Made by a program: the position numbers and the translations under genes. Below the pieces are notes generated by a model. It saw only the letters and a list, made by a program, of their open reading frames with translations. It searched no databases and was not told the DNA's origin. Positions 24,690 to 35,063 of a stretch of DNA of 64,000 bases are shown here, piece after piece. Source of the DNA: Trichuris trichiura. Its lineage: Eukaryota; Nematoda; Enoplea; Trichinellida; Trichuridae. Positions within the stretch are counted from its first letter, which is position 1. Every line of letters begins with the position of its first letter. The DNA lies in the NCBI GenBank assembly GCA_037903355.1, contig JBAJFE010000035.1, positions 1 through 64,000 of the forward strand. The letters are read 5' to 3'.

Positions 24690-26820
24690 TTTCCTTAATA
24701 TGGATACAGTAGACAAGTGTATTGCAGGTTGAGTCGCTTTTAAAATTATTGTTCAAAATCCCAGCGCTTTCGAGGCGTATTCTAGTAGCCCACAAAATTT
24801 GGAAGCGATCACGATTTAACTGGAGGGTATTTGTTTCTGTTCTCGGTCGGGAAATCCCGAAAATGCTAAAATGCAAATGCGCCCCCCTACGCCTTGGGAG
24901 CAATCTTTGCGCGGCAGCTGCTCACATGGGTAATGCTCGTTGGATGGGCGGCATGGTAAATGGGTTCCCAGTGCTCTACGTTTTTAATTCGTTCCTCTAT
25001 GTCCTGTGGGCGTATCGCAATATGTCAAAAACTGCGCATCGCGGGGGCTAGAATTTTTGGGGCGTATAGGCTATGGGTGCTCCCTTCATAGTAATCGGAA
25101 GTTGCGACGTTCTGCACCAAAAACTTCGTTTGGTGAACATCAGTACAGTAATCAGGTGTATTGCAGGTTGAGTCGGTTTCAAAATTATTGTTCAGAATCC
25201 CATCGCTTTCGAGGGGTATTCTAGTAGGCCACAGAATTTGGAAGCGAACACGATTTAACCGGAAGCTATGTGTTTCCGTTCTCGGCCGGGAATTACCGAA
25301 AATGCTAAAATGCAAAATTGCTCCTCTACACCCTGGGAAGAATCTTTGCGCGGCAGCTGTTCACGTGGGTAATGCTCGTTGGATGGGCGACATTGTAGAT
25401 GGGTTCCCAGCGGTCTACGTTTAAATTTGTTTCTCTGTGCTCCTAGCTCATATCGCAATATCTCAAAAACTATCTATCGGTATGGGCCCAAATTTTTAGG
25501 GAACATTATCTATGCGGTGCTCCGTTGATTGCAGTCGGAAGTTTCGAGCTTCTGCACCAAAAACTTCGTTTCGTGAATGTGGGTATAGTAGACAAGTGTA
25601 TTGCAGGTTGAGTCGGTTTCAAAATTATTGTTCATAACCCCGACGCTTTCGAGGCGTATTCTAATTGCTCACCGAATTTGGAAGCGGTCAAGATTTAACC
25701 GGAATCTATTTGTTTCTGTTGTTAGCCGGGAAATCAGATAAATGCTAAAATGCAAATATGCGCCCCTACGCCTTGGGAAGAATCTTTGCACGGGAGCTGT
25801 TCAGGTGGGTAATGCTCGTTGGGTGGGCGACATGGTAGATGTGTTCCCAGCGCTCTACCTTTAAATTCGTTTGTCTGTGCCCTGAGCGCATGTCGCGATA
25901 TCTCAAAAACTACGCATCGCTAGGATCCAAAATGTTTAGGGAATATGGGCTATGCGGTGCCCCGTTGATAGCAATCGGAAGTTGCGAGCTTCTTTATCAA
26001 AAAGGTCGTTTTCTTAATGTTGGTACAGTAGACAAGTGTATTGCAGGTTGAGTCGCTTTTATAATTATTGTTCAATATGCCAACGCTTTGGACGCGTATT
26101 CTAGTAGCCCACAGAATTTGGAAGCGATCACGATTTAACTGGAAGCTATTTGTTTTTGTTCTCGGCCGGGAAATCCTGAAAATGCTAAAATGCAAAATTG
26201 CTCCCCTACGCCTTGGGAAAAACGTTTGCACGGTAGCTGTTCACGTGGGTAATGCTCGGTTGGGGGTGCGAGATGGTAGATGGGTTCCTAGCGCTCTACG
26301 TTTAAATTTGTTCCTCTATGTCCTGTCGTCATATCGCAATATCTCAAAAACTACAGATCGCTAGGGGTTAAAGTTTTTAGGGAATATAGGCTATGCGGTT
26401 CCCCGTTGATTGCCATCGGAAGTTGCGAGCTTCTTCACCGAAAACTTCGTTGTCTGAATGTTGGTACAGTAGACAAGTGTATTGCATGTTGAGTCTGTTT
26501 CGAAATTATTGTTCAAAATCCCAGCGCTTTCGAGGCGTATTCTAGTAGCCCACGGAATTTGGAAGCAATCGGGTTTTGACCGGAAGCTGAATATTTCTAC
26601 TGTCGGCCGGGAAGTTCCGAAAATGCTAAAATGCAAAATTGCTACCCTATGCCGTGGAAAGAATCTTTGCGCGGTAGCTTTTCACGTGGGTGATGCTCGT
26701 TGGGTGGGCAACATGGTAGATGTGTTCCTAGCGCTCTACGTTTAAATTCGTTCGTCTATGCCCTGAGGGCATAACGCAATATCTCAAGAACTACGTATCG
26801 CTAGGGGCCAAAGTTTACCT
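24690..26820 (-). repeat. Satellite array, subfamily C, reversed block
   Basis: About five C-type monomers run in the opposite direction (GTGTATTGCAGGTTGAGTCG at ~24,718, 25,158, 25,598, 26,038 and 26,478). Divergence rises toward the right edge, as expected at the end of an array. The last partial copy fades at ~26,820. A 45-bp A/T-rich stretch then leads to the next element. Confidence 0.92.
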
Positions 26821-26870
26821 AAAAAACGGAAGCAATTTAAATTTAGAAGGAACGAATTAGGAGGCTATAC

Positions 26871-26978
26871 TGTGGCTAAACGGAGTAGAGCCGAAAAGGT
26901 TTACTGAAAGCTAACTAATTCATTACGGTAATCTGTACAACGTGATACGCAGGCAACGTCAGGTTCGTAGTGTCTACA
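26871..26978 (-). repeat. LTR (3' LTR of the reversed element)
   Basis: A ~108-bp copy matching 30,253-30,359. On the plus strand both begin TGTGGCTAAACGGAGTA and end TACA. Confidence 0.9.
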
Positions 26979-27049
26979 TCACTCGCTCCCTAGATGCGAC
27001 GAGTGCGCGAGGAGGCCACTGGAAGGTAACTTGTCGGCTTGGAGGCGGA

Positions 27050-29954
27050 GGTGTGTCTTCAACGTCGCTGAGCCGGAAGGCCGGCTTGGTTGGATCGATT
27101 GAGGGCGTCATAATAAATCCGCCTGCGTCAACGGTGAAGGTCTTGTCAGTGCGCTGGAGTACGTGGTACGTCCTTTGTGTGGAGGCGCCAACGCGGCTGA
27201 GAATCCGGGCTCGCTGATGAAGGTATGCGAGCAGTCTTTGAGTGCTTCCCTGCAGAAAATGGAGTGCGTGCTACGGCGAGGCGGCGTGGGGCGCAATTGG
27301 CGCGTAACCGCCTTGAGCTTGCTGGCAAAATTCGCTGGATGCAGGTCTCCGGGAGGTCTCGTTGGGGGAGGAAGTCCGGTGGGAGGCGCAAGGTGGTGCC
27401 GTAAAGTAACTCTGCGGGAGCGGGACAGACGTCTATTTTGAGGGCGGTTCGAATTCAGAGCAGCACTAATGTCAGGGCAGTAGTCCATCGTGTTTGAGTG
27501 GCCTGCGTGCGTGCGATAAGAGCCGCCTTGAGTTGTCGGTGAAAACGCTCAACCGAACCGTTGGCTTGCGGGTGGTAAGCTGACGTGAGGGTATGTTCTA
27601 TGCTGAGCAACCGGCTTAGCGAACCCCACAAATGCGAGCCGAGCTGGCGGCTGTGATCGGTGGTAACCCGACAGGGAACGCCGAAACGGGCTATCCAGTT
27701 CGCAAAAAACGTTTCCGCTACAGTTCGCGCAAGTGTCTTGAATTGGCCAATCTTCCGGCCAGCGTGTGAAACGGTCCACCGCGGTGAGTATGTACTTAAA
27801 ACCGTCCGAATCAGGCAATGGTCCTACAATGTCGACGTGTACGTGTTCAAAACGGCAGTATGGTAGCGGAAAGTCTTTGGGCGCCCAACGTGTGTGTCTG
27901 TGAATTTTTGCTTTCTGACAGTCAAGGCAGTGTCGTGTCCAATGTGCTATGTCTGCTTGGATGCCGGGCCAGACGTGTCGTGCCAGCATGAGGCGTTTGG
28001 TAGCCCGCACGCCAGGGTGGGCCAGACCGTGAGTTGCGCGGAAAACCGCCTGCCGGAGTGATGAAGGTAGGTAGGTGCGGGGCAAACCCGTGGAGATGTC
28101 TTTCCAAAGCGGATGTGGGCTGTCTGCAAGCGTTTCCGCGGTTAATCGCAAGGAAGAGTGATCCTTGATCCATTGGAGCTCTGGGTCTTCGCTTTAGGCT
28201 AGGGCGATGTCCTTAGCTGAGAGTGCCGGGCCGGTGCTGCCGGCGGCGTAGGCCTCACGGGAGAGAGCATCGGCTACCACATTGTCCTTGCCGCTAACAT
28301 GACGTATTTCTGCTTGCATAGACGTGATGTAATCAAGGTGTCGGATTTCACGGTCTAAGAGACCTTGGGAACCGTTTTCAAACGCTCGTACGAGTGGCTT
28401 GTGATCAGTGAAAATGGTCACTTGACGTCCTTCCATGAAGGATCAGAAGTGCTTCATCGAGGTGTAGACTGCGAACAGTTCGCGGCCGAAGGTGCTGTAA
28501 CGCTTCTGACGTTCTTGCAGTCTCCTGGAAAAGAACGCTAGCGGCTTCCAGATAGCCTTGACACGCTGTTGGAGGACTGCGCCTATACCTTGGTCGGAGG
28601 CGTCGACCATTAACGCTAACGGTGCGGTCGGTTCTGGGTGTTCGAGCAAGGTGGTTCGGGCTAACATAGACTTCGCTTGTTCGAATGAGGAGGTTGCCTG
28701 AGGTGTCCACGCGATTGTGCTCCGCGTTTTTGTCACTAGGTCGTCCAAAGGCTTGAGGATCATGGCTAAGTTGGGGAGGAAGCGTCGGTAAAAGTTTATC
28801 ATACCAAGGAACTGACGAAGCTGTTTGAGCGTCGTGGGTTTGGTAAAGTTTTGTATTGCTTCAACCTTTCCAGGTGCCGGTTTGATGCCGTGGGAGTCAA
28901 CAAGGTGTCCTAGGAAAATGAGCGACTTGGCGCTGAGGACGCATTTGCCTGGGTTCACCTTGAGTCCAAATTGCGCTAGCCGGTCGAGCAGTTTTGTCAA
29001 TAATTGTAAGTGCTCTTGCTCTGAAGAGCTAGCGACAAGAATGTCGTCGACGTAGGCAAAACAACTGTCGATGCCGCGTAGCACCTGGTCAATAAAACGC
29101 TGGAAGGTTTGTGCTGCGTTTCTCAGGCCAAAGGGCAATTTCATAATCTCATACAAAGCGAAAGGCGTAGTGATCGCCATTTTCGGTATGTCTTGCTCTC
29201 GGACTGGAATTTGGAAGTATGATTAGGCTAAGTCGATTTTTGAGAAGATGGTTTTATCGTGAAGCTGATGATTGAAGTCGGTGATGTTGGGCAGAGGGTA
29301 GCAGTCTGGTTTAATGCAGCGGTTGAGATTGCGGTAATCACCGCACAGGCGCCACTCATCAGACTGCTGCTTGGGCACTAAGTGCAACGGGGAAAACCAG
29401 CTACTGTTCGACGGTCGCACTATCCCGCAGCGCAACAGGTCGTCGAAATGTTTCTTGGTGATATGGTAACGTTCAGGCGCTAAGCGTCGGGGTCTGCTGA
29501 ATACTGGAGGTCCGGTCATGTTGATGACATGCTGTATGTGTTCCAATGTGGCTCACTGTCGCGCTGTGTCTGGGCCGTAATGCTCTTGTCGTTGGACAAA
29601 ACGCTGGAGGAGGTGAGTGAACTGTCCCTGCGACGGACAGACACCCGCAGTGGTCAGCTGAGGCAGGGTTGGGCTAGGTTCAGGTTTGACGTACACACGT
29701 CAGTCATCGAGATCCACTACAAGCTCGTAATGGGAGAGGAGGTCGGCGCTGATAACGGGAAAGTCTACCTGTGCAACCGTGAGGACCCAGGTCAACGGGG
29801 GTAAATTCTTCGAGTAAATCGTCATTCTTCTGTGAGCGCACGCCGGAACGGGTGTGCCATTAATTGCCTGAAGAGGTAGAGGCGAGACCTGACGGTTCCG
29901 TGCATCGTTTGCCATATTCGCTGGTCTTGGCTGGCAGCCAGTCGTTCCAGACAC
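27050..29954 (-). pseudogene. pol: Pol remnant (protease end, RT, RNase H, integrase)
   Basis: Reading leftward from 29,954, one frame shows the end of an aspartic protease (FPVISADLLSHYELVV), then RT with a YVDD box (CFAYVDDILVAS), RNase H (MVDASDQGIGAVLQQ and TDHKPLV) and an integrase zinc finger (GHPGVRAT-type start, then HCLDCQ), with D of the catalytic core in VDIVGPLPDS. Stops interrupt this frame at 29,223-29,225 (TAA), 28,443-28,445 (TGA) and 28,194-28,196 (TAA). After the integrase core the frame shifts near 27,730 and again near 27,180, where the C-terminal tail continues in other frames. The protease active site is missing. This is a dead copy of a Ty3/Gypsy pol. Confidence 0.92.
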
Positions 29955-30235
29955 AAAAGTTTGAACGTGGAGAACGGGGTGTTTTGGGAGTGCGCCGACA
30001 GTATGAATTTGCGGAATTGCGCCAGCGCGTCTTCTGGCATGGTGCTTAAGGCGAGCTCCAGCATGGTCGCTTCGTCATTCACGTGACGGTGAGCGAAAAA
30101 CAAGCGTAAGCGTGCGAACCATAGTTCGACATCGGAGGGCGTGTACGCCGGGACAGGGAGAAATATGGGTTGTTGCAGCTGCTGCAATCTTGTCGGCTGC
30201 ATGGCATCGGCCGTTTGGGCACTTTTCTTGGCCAT
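29822..30235 (-). pseudogene. gag: Gag N-terminus, truncated
   Basis: It starts at an ATG directly after the primer-binding site. About 110 residues (PSDVELWFARLRLFFAHR region) look like the matrix/capsid start of Gypsy gag. The frame then runs into unrelated sequence, and the zinc knuckle and the protease DTG box are absent. The protease C-terminal fragment begins almost at once in a different frame (29,700-29,954), which points to an internal deletion across the gag-protease boundary. Confidence 0.85.
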
Positions 30236-30251
30236 CACTCACGGGTCACCA
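30236..30251 (-). promoter_or_regulatory. Primer-binding site
   Basis: On the minus strand TGGTGACCCGTGAGTG begins one base inside the 5' LTR edge. A TGG start is the complement of a tRNA CCA end, as in many Gypsy elements. Confidence 0.75.
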
Positions 30252-30252
30252 A

Positions 30253-30359
30253 TGTGGCTAAACGGAGTAAACCGAAAAGTTTTACTGAAAGCTAACTACT
30301 TCACTACCGTAATCTGTACAACGTGATACGCAGGCAACGTCAGGTTCGCGTTCGCTACA
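30253..30359 (-). repeat. LTR (5' LTR of the reversed element)
   Basis: A 107-bp direct copy of 26,871-26,978. It is followed by TATAC. Just beyond, AGGAACGAATTTAAACG (30,374-30,390) is a scrap of the neighbouring satellite. Confidence 0.9.
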
Positions 30360-30390
30360 TATACGAATAGTACGAGGAACGAATTTAAAC

Positions 30391-31727
30391 GTTTGTCTTA
30401 ACGTACTTATAGCTGTGCTTTCACATCATATATTCGCAGGTACGATATTACTTGCGCACCGTTTATGCGCTGTTCGCTCGGGCACCCATTTGTTTGTGGC
30501 TGATAGGGCTGATAAAATAAAATGAAACAATACGGTGTTTTGAAAATAAATTAATAAGAGTATAAATATAATCGGTTACAAAACGAGTCCAGCGCTTCCC
30601 GGACAAATACTACGGGTGGTTTTTCCAGGTTAGTCATCACAAAACCCCATCGCGCTTGTACAATGCGGTTCTAAAAATTCCCCTATTCTGAGCAGACTAC
30701 TTGCTAACTTCAACTGCGTCTCAACGTACTTATAGCTGTGCTTTTAGACTCCCCAGTTCCTTTTAGGAGCCAGGAGAACCGAGTACTTGCAATCCATCTG
30801 AGTTTTTGGCATTTCTGGGTATAATTAGTATGGCTAATCGAAAGAGTTAATTTTAGTGTAATTGTAGCTTGCAAAGGTTTCGCTTTGTTCTGAAAATTTG
30901 AGACGTTCTTTGAATGCTCAACTTCCTAAATACTGCGTTAGACACAACAAATTTTGCCATGAGCTGGTGAATTTTATTCACTTCTTCCCTGTGTGCTTGT
31001 AGTGCTGAAAGTTTCAGGCAAGAGCAGTAGCAAAGTTAAGTACAGAGAAGCGCAGCGATGTTCAGGATTTCTTTACTTTTTGAAGCTATTATTTCATCGT
31101 GTACAATCACTGTTTGAACGAATGAATTGATTTGTGCTATCAGCAACTGCAGGAGACAGCAGAGATAGCACCTGAGGTATCAGCAGACTTGCTCTGCCCG
31201 TCCATAGCGTCTGTGCTTACGTTTCAGCTAGGCTCAATATTTCTGCTAGATAAAACATCACACATCTATAAGATTAGATGATAAATTAGCCTGCCAAGGC
31301 ATAATAAAAATAGTTTTGTATATTTCCTACAGCTCGCTTTCCTTTCAACACGAACTTGATTACTATCAAACTGTACTGATCTGAGTACGTCTTCCCTGTG
31401 TGGTGCAGTAACTATATAAATACCTCTGCGTTCGCGCAAGAAGGCGCAGTTTTGCATAACACCGTAAGTCTGTGCGGGCATTGTTGAACAACGTTTTCAA
31501 CGAATAAGTTTGTCAAAAGACTTTGAATGAATCTTGCGAGAAATATTACAGTGACAGATTGAAATGAAGAAATTGCGTACATGACGAACAACGTTACTTC
31601 AATGGGAAAAATATTTGAAACTTGTTAACTGAAACGATCTAGAAGCCCTCTTTAAAAATTCTCAAATCAAAATAGGTCTTAGCAGAGAACACAAATTGTA
31701 TGCCAGTCAAGCTAATAATGAACTTAC
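30391..31727. other. Intergenic stretch, no gene recognised
   Basis: A/T-rich single-copy-looking DNA. No frame here shows a domain, a convincing start, or splice sites with coding character. The phrase CTTAACGTACTTATAGCTGTGCTTT-like text occurs twice (~30,397 and ~30,722), a short local direct repeat. Confidence 0.6.
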
Positions 31728-31886
31728 ATTTTGATTGTCGGCCCATAGTGGTTCCTCAAATTCGTCAAAAGCAACTGCGCAAACGCCGTAATCTGGAGAG
31801 CCGTCCACAAGCACAATGAACAGTAGGGCAAAACTTTCTTCTTCGTACATCGTAGTCTGCTTGAAGCAGTCAATGCTTTCTTATCA
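31728..31886 (-). CDS. Possible exon of an unidentified gene
   Basis: On the minus strand an open stretch of about 52 codons contains an in-frame ATG (MYEEESFALLFIVLVDG and then DYGVCAVAFDEF) and ends at a strong donor CAAAAT^GTAAGTTC (exon edge 31,728). The acidic, hydrophobic-alternating composition is protein-like and unlike the A/T-rich flanks. I cannot find the partner exons or name the family. It may be a real first exon or a relic. Confidence 0.3.
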
Positions 31887-32691
31887 GCATAAACCGAATG
31901 GGCACAATTCGGCGCTTTACAATTAAAAGCAAGCGTTTCTTTCTTGAGTACAAATGCAACCGGTAAAATTTAGAGCCATACGAAGGCACAAGCAATTAGC
32001 GCGCAATACGTCTCTGAGACCGTTCGTCAGGGAAATGCAAATTCTGGCTAACGTGAAGACTAGATAAGAAATGAGCTCGACCGTAGACCTGGAGGAGCGC
32101 GGATGAGCATTCCCAACGTATAGTTCACTCTTCTTAAGAATTGCCATTTTTGTGGAATCGGTACGCTTCGAATGCGTATGAAAAAGTACGCCGCACAATA
32201 AGTGATTAGTGAGAAAAACATTGCTGTTTTGATAATAAATTAAATTGGATCATGGTACATTTAACTCGCTGCTGGAAATCAAGTTCCAACTGATGCGTGG
32301 ACTGCGCTCTGTAGAAAAGCTCATCGGAAGTAATCTCTTTTTCATTTGCTATAGCAGCTTTCCGCTTCACTAGAAAACAGCATGTCGTCGACTCCGTGAT
32401 TAAGCGCCAAAGCTACGTAAAGCACGAGGTCGTATACTTAATCACTGCTTACATCTTCTTTCTCTGAAAGCAGTTAACAACTATTGCTATCAACCTGCTG
32501 ATCATATCCTGCTGCTTGCAAGCTGCAAGCATATCATATTATCCTGCTTTACCTTCTTTGGCAGCTGCAAAGGTCTGGCTAGTACGAGCGTTTATTTGCA
32601 TATTTTTGAAGTGTTTGCGCTATTGCGTTTCGCATTTTTACTGCTACTTGCGTTGCATTGAACAACACTTGAATCGTCGCATTTTAGAGCT
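31887..32691. other. Upstream region of hsp20, no gene seen
   Basis: About 800 bp of A/T-rich DNA between the possible exon and the hsp20 start. It should hold the hsp20 promoter. I found no canonical heat-shock element with correct 2-bp spacing, only loose TTC/GAA words (e.g. near 32,370 and 32,460). Confidence 0.5.
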
Positions 32692-33186
32692 ATGGCGTTG
32701 CATGTTTGGCACCCCTTTTCGTGGTGGGACGATCGTTCGAGCTTACGGTCTCTGAAGCGTTGTTGGTCTGACGATCTATGGCCCACTGCTCGTCAGGTCG
32801 AAGACATCGACCATGCACTATTATCGTCACCGACCTCTGCGGAACCGAGAGCTACTACTTCCGCCAGCAACGGAGTTTCGTCAGTGATCAATGATGATAA
32901 GAAGTTTCAAGATACGCTGGACGTCACACACTTCAAGCCGAAAGAGTTGGAAAGGACAACAAAGGATGATGGACTAATAATCCATGGGGAGCATGAGGAA
33001 AACAAGGATGACCATGGTTACATCATGCGTGTATTCACTCGCGCTTATTGGCTACCTAAAGGTATCATCCCAGAAAACTTCAAGTCGAACTTGTCGCCGA
33101 ATGGTTTGCTTACTATTGAAGCTGCGAGGGTCGGTAGACCGCACTCAGTCGAGCACAAAATTCCAATCAAAAGAGCAAAGAAATGA
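32692..33186 (+). CDS. Small heat-shock protein (alpha-crystallin/Hsp20 family)
   Basis: An intronless 164-residue frame begins at the first ATG, with the short aromatic N-terminus typical of the family (HPFSWWDD). The alpha-crystallin domain covers roughly residues 60-150: it opens with DDKKFQDTLDVTHFKPKEL and includes DGLIIHGEHEE, the YWLPKGI strand and LSPNGLLTIEA. A C-terminal I-x-I motif (IPI, residues 157-159) is the usual site for docking between dimers. These are ATP-independent holdase chaperones of the cytosol that bind unfolding proteins. Length and domain order match nematode members. One odd point: the strand after KPKEL reads ERTTKDDG where most relatives have a hydrophobic TVKT-type stretch. 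A hairpin-forming inverted repeat starts 72 bp after the stop. Confidence 0.93.
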   Translation: MALHVWHPFSWWDDRSSLRSLKRCWSDDLWPTARQVEDIDHALLSSPTSAEPRATTSASNGVSSVINDDKKFQDTLDVTHFKPKELERTTKDDGLIIHGEHEENKDDHGYIMRVFTRAYWLPKGIIPENFKSNLSPNGLLTIEAARVGRPHSVEHKIPIKRAKK

Positions 33187-33257
33187 ACTTTCCTGTTCCC
33201 GCACAAATCTCGTATGACTTGCACACCTTCACATATCGAAAAGTACAATAAGTTCAT

Positions 33258-33564
33258 AGTTGATCTTCTGATTCACGGGTTTGGCCTGTTGGATGTGTCT
33301 GTAAGTAAACTTCAAAGTGCCCTACCAAGGAATGGATGAGCAAATTGTAAGAGAAAATACAGAACAATGTGTACACCGTACGTTTCATCCTCCACAGCTC
33401 CCTCATACTGCTGACGACGGAACAAGAGCATTTCCGAAACGTACGGTATACACGTTGTTCTGTATTTTGTCTTACAATTTGCTCATCCATCCGTTGGTAG
33501 GGCATTTGGAAGTTTACTAACAGATACATCCAACAGGCCAAACCCGTGAATCTGAAGATCTACT
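33258..33564. repeat. Long inverted repeat (129-nt arms, 49-nt loop)
   Basis: The arm 33,258-33,386 is the reverse complement of 33,436-33,564 with about 11 mismatches in 129 (about 91%). The loop is 33,387-33,435. Landmarks are ACGGGTTTGGCCTGTTGGAT and its complement. It lies just downstream of hsp20, and any transcript through it would fold into a long hairpin. It could be a MITE-like foldback element or a hairpin-RNA locus. Confidence 0.93.
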
Positions 33565-33969
33565 ATGAAGTAAGGAACATTAGAAAATGTTCCTGGAGGT
33601 CAATCTGGAATCGGCAGTTACTCCTGGCTATGTTGCATGGATTATAAAACACCGAACAAAATAAAGGGGCATCGATAGCTCTGGAGGAAAGGAACAAAGT
33701 GGAAGATCATATGTGAACGGTTGAATTCCAGCTTGCGGCAGATATTTTATAGATCATAGTAGGGAACAGTTTTTGCACGATCAGTGACATTATGCCAAAA
33801 GTAAAGTGATGAAACTAGTCCTAATTTCCTTCTTTTGAAATTTTTCTAAGCCATTTTCGACTGTACGCGGGGGAAAATAAAGAGAGCGATTCTTGCACAC
33901 ACTTAAGTTTCTAGTTAACTACTTACTTGTTGTTAGATTATATGCACTTCATGTGCATTTTTCATACTG
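33565..33969. other. Intergenic stretch, no gene seen
   Basis: A/T-rich. AAAATAAAG at ~33,660 could serve as a distal poly(A) signal for hsp20, which would place the inverted repeat in its 3' UTR. Nothing else is recognised. Confidence 0.5.
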
Positions 33970-33975
33970 AAAAAA
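33970..33975 (-). terminator. RNA polymerase III terminator of tRNA-Gly
   Basis: On the minus strand a run of six T follows three bases after the tRNA 3' end, which is the standard Pol III stop. Confidence 0.8.
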
Positions 33976-33978
33976 TTT

Positions 33979-34050
33979 TGCGTAGACCGGGAGTCGAACC
34001 CGGATCGATTGCTTGGAAGGCAACCATGCTAACCGCTACACCATCTACGC
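33979..34050 (-). tRNA. tRNA-Gly (anticodon TCC)
   Basis: A 72-nt cloverleaf without intron on the minus strand. The acceptor stem GCGTAGA pairs fully with TCTACGC. The D arm has TAGCGGTTAGCA, the anticodon stem-loop is TTGCCTTCCAAGCAA with anticodon TCC, and the T arm is CCGGGTTCGACTCCCGG. The A and B boxes are intact. It reads GGA codons (and others by wobble) as glycine. Confidence 0.97.
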
Positions 34051-34557
34051 GGCTGTAGTGGTTTCCAGTTAGCATTACTTATGCTAATGACAAAAAGCCT
34101 ACCAGCAAACTATTTAAAAGATTGACTAATCAAGCGCGTGATTCAACATTTTCTGTATGTCAACTTGCTCTTTAATTTACTTTTCGCAGTTCAACTTCCA
34201 TGGAACACACCATAAGTGTTGAAACTTTGCTGGCATGGTAATAATGGAATCAACTCAGTGCAGAGAAACTTTCGCTAAACACCTCCGCAGCACGAACAAA
34301 AGAGGCTTCTCTCGATTGATGCTTTCAGAACAAGAAGCTACTGCAATTACGCGAACGCATGTTCCCAGTGAGATAAAGGAAAGATCGATAGTAAATTAAT
34401 TACAAAAAACTAATAACCGTTAGAATCATACTTGAACCGTTTATAGAACAAAATGCGAATTGCCTATTTTCGAGGCAGATATCATTTTGGCGCCTTAAAA
34501 GCTTCTGATCGTTTGCAGTAGAACTTGTGCCTTCTACGGTTATCTTTCAGTGCTTAT
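34051..34557. other. Intergenic stretch, no gene seen
   Basis: About 500 bp, A/T-rich, between the tRNA and the next small frame. TTTGCAG (~34,513) and ATCTTTCAG (~34,543) could be splice acceptors for an exon that starts just before 34,558. Confidence 0.5.
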
Positions 34558-34851
34558 ATGTCAACATGCTTACGATCTTATACACAACGCGTAGAGTTTT
34601 TGGTCCGCTTTAGAGTGAACATAACTTTTCCAACATTTAGTAAGATTAAAGTTTTTTTAACGTCGGCTGTTTTCACGTTTTTATTCATGGGAGCCATTCA
34701 CGCAATAGGCCAACGTAGAAAAAGACGTATTCAAACCGAGCTCTTCCCAGCGAAAATATCGCAATTCTCTGATTCGCTGGTCACGCACTACTACATAGAT
34801 TTTCAAACCAAATACAAAAGGATATCTAAACTATTAGCTTTGAACTCATAA
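34558..34851 (+). CDS. Small single-pass membrane protein frame, unidentified
   Basis: From the first ATG (34,558) the frame encodes 97 residues: a basic N-terminal part (RSYTQRVEFLVRFRVN), one hydrophobic segment (VFLTSAVFTFLFMGAIHAIG, about residues 43-62), then a basic patch (QRRKRRIQTELF) and a soluble tail with YYIDFQTKYKR. A poly(A) signal AATAAA follows at 34,862. It could be a whole small gene or the last exon of one, since acceptor-like sequence lies just upstream. The layout resembles small mitochondrial or ER membrane proteins, but I recognise no family. It is tail-to-tail with the next gene on the minus strand. Confidence 0.45.
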   Translation: MSTCLRSYTQRVEFLVRFRVNITFPTFSKIKVFLTSAVFTFLFMGAIHAIGQRRKRRIQTELFPAKISQFSDSLVTHYYIDFQTKYKRISKLLALNS

Positions 34852-34940
34852 GGTTATAAGTAATAAACAAGCCGATGTTTTAGGAAAGAAATATTCAAGT
34901 CATTCGATCTAACGTTCACCAGCCGACTAGACATATAACC

Positions 34941-34946
34941 TTTATT
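34941..34946 (-). promoter_or_regulatory. Poly(A) signal for the minus-strand gene
   Basis: AATAAA on the minus strand, about 120 bp after the stop codon at 35,064. Confidence 0.55.
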
Positions 34947-35063
34947 CGTGGACAAGATTTTGTCGCAATTCCGACGCACAACCGTCACTGGGCTACTATA
35001 AACAACAAGAAACACCCGTTATTCGACATTCAGTTTTCACATATGCACCAGAGCGACAAGAAC

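Larger units (their letters stand above)
26866..30364 (-). mobile_element. Degenerate reverse-strand Gypsy element
   Basis: The element is bounded by TATAC target duplications (26,866-26,870 and 30,360-30,364) and by unusually short LTRs. Its coding strand is minus, so its 5' LTR is on the right. Inside are the start of gag, a fragment of the protease C-terminus, RT, RNase H and integrase. It is broken by an internal gag/protease deletion, three in-frame stops in pol and at least two frameshifts in the integrase. It cannot move on its own. Its family differs from the element at 14.2 kb. Confidence 0.93.

Noticed and set aside
1..26745. Dozens of 60-145-codon frames on both strands of the satellite
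   Set aside because: They are phase-locked copies of the same monomer frames, often begin at GTG or TTG, have no domain, and occur on both strands at once. They reflect repetition, not genes.
32340..32691. Heat-shock elements upstream of hsp20
   Set aside because: The TTC and GAA words present do not have the 2-bp spacing of a true element.
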